A stretch of DNA of 64,000 nt from Candidatus Aminicenantota bacterium (lineage in GTDB: Bacteria; Acidobacteriota; Aminicenantia; Aminicenantales; Aminicenantaceae): the NCBI GenBank assembly GCA_011772495.1, contig WVZL01000016.1:292499-356498 (forward strand), in the 5' to 3' direction. This document shows positions 63,739 to 64,000 of this stretch, one piece after another. A program made the translations under genes and the position numbers. Position 1 is the stretch's first letter; each line of letters opens with the position of its first letter. The notes beneath the pieces are model-generated. The model was given only the letters and a program-made list of their open reading frames with translations, was not told where the DNA came from and searched no databases.

Positions 63739-64000
63739 TTACTGTTCTTTTGGTTGCGGAGGAGAGGGAATCGTGATATCGATGACATTAACCGGACCCA
63801 GTGCGGAGAGAGGCTTGTCAAAATCTTCCTTTTTCCCGACGACCAGAATCTGAACTTTATCCGTACGGAGATATTCCTTGGCCACTCTCAAAACATCGGC
63901 CTTGGTGACTTTTTCTACTTTAGCCTTTATCTTTTCCATAAAATCAAGAGGATAGTTGTAATAAGCATAGGTCATGGTGCGGCGGACAATCTTGTCCTTG
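63739..64000 (-). CDS. M16 (insulinase-like) peptidase, C-terminal fragment
   Basis: The frame is open to the right edge of the window, so only the last 86 residues or so are seen. VRRTMTYAYYNYPLDF and VTKADVLRVAKEYLRTDKVQILVVGK are typical of the C-terminal repeat of M16 zinc peptidases. The catalytic HxxEH motif would lie outside the window. The tail is proline-rich (IPSPPQPKE). It converges with the RdhA-like operon. Confidence 0.85.
   Translation of the reverse strand, partial: KDKIVRRTMTYAYYNYPLDFMEKIKAKVEKVTKADVLRVAKEYLRTDKVQILVVGKKEDFDKPLSALGPVNVIDITIPSPPQPKEQ

Noticed and set aside
63611-63853. Plus-strand open frame of 80 codons near the right end
   Set aside because: It runs opposite the M16 peptidase and across the likely terminator; no family is recognised.
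1-64000. CRISPR arrays, prophage, insertion sequences
   Set aside because: No regularly spaced repeats, transposase, integrase or phage structural genes were recognised.

Overview
The window looks like an internal piece of the chromosome of a Gram-negative bacterium. It encodes a complete Kdo branch for LPS (kdsA, kdsB, kdsC, kdsD), TolC-type outer-membrane factors, Hfq and a bactofilin. The gene content (HcrA-like molybdenum hydroxylase, SagB-type nitroreductase, CBM9/DUF5916 outer-membrane protein, CarD-like regulator, reductive-dehalogenase-like protein, a b6-type cytochrome with a Rieske protein) suggests an uncultured anaerobic or facultative lineage such as Candidatus Aminicenantes or another Acidobacteriota-related group. 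That placement is inference from gene content. No rRNA, tRNA, CRISPR array, prophage or insertion sequence was recognised.

Region by region. (1) 1-7737, plus strand: the end of a molybdenum hydroxylase large subunit; an NhaC-type antiporter with an internal 30-residue tandem duplication; a serine beta-lactamase-like hydrolase with C-terminal TPRs; a SagB-type nitroreductase; and a polysaccharide deacetylase broken by one frameshift. (2) 7774-13669, minus strand: recA, 3-hydroxybutyryl-CoA dehydrogenase, thiolase, formate-tetrahydrofolate ligase and radC. (3) 13840-18412, minus strand: a tightly packed six-gene respiratory operon (SdhC-like anchor, SdhA, SdhB, Rieske protein, b6-type cytochrome b, small CcmD-like protein) behind a good sigma70-type promoter. 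(4) 18709-20389: XdhC and a MobA-like nucleotidyltransferase, both molybdenum-cofactor maturation genes. (5) 20636-39460: an export island with an ECF sigma/anti-sigma pair, CpxP/Spy-like protein, MacA-MacB-TolC, a second adaptor with an HAE-type RND pump, a DUF5916 outer-membrane protein, and a CzcC-CzcB-CzcA metal pump. (6) 39457-41716: SGNH hydrolase lipoprotein, divergent Hfq, pdxA.

(7) 41869-45265, minus strand: HD-GYP-like membrane protein with a degenerate GYP loop, smpB, a CNNM/CorC-type protein and a CarD-like regulator. (8) 45398-56990, plus strand: rpmH (too short for many gene finders), rnpA, yidD, yidC, jag, mnmE, mnmG, a parS site, parA, parB, bactofilin, kdsB, pyrG, kdsA. This is the usual origin-proximal cluster but without dnaA and rsmG. 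(9) 57006-61915: kdsD, kdsC, phosphomannomutase, uppP and mannose-1-phosphate guanylyltransferase, which complete a cell-envelope sugar block. (10) 61998-63584: a Tat-exported reductive-dehalogenase-like iron-sulfur protein with a two-helix putative membrane anchor, ending at a likely terminator. (11) 63739-64000: the C-terminal end of an M16 peptidase on the minus strand.

The most interesting items are the succinate dehydrogenase-Rieske-cytochrome b operon, the RdhA/RdhB-like pair, the ECF-linked export island, the continuous ParABS-bactofilin-Kdo gene run, and several genes whose best promoter lies so close to the start codon that the transcripts should be nearly leaderless.
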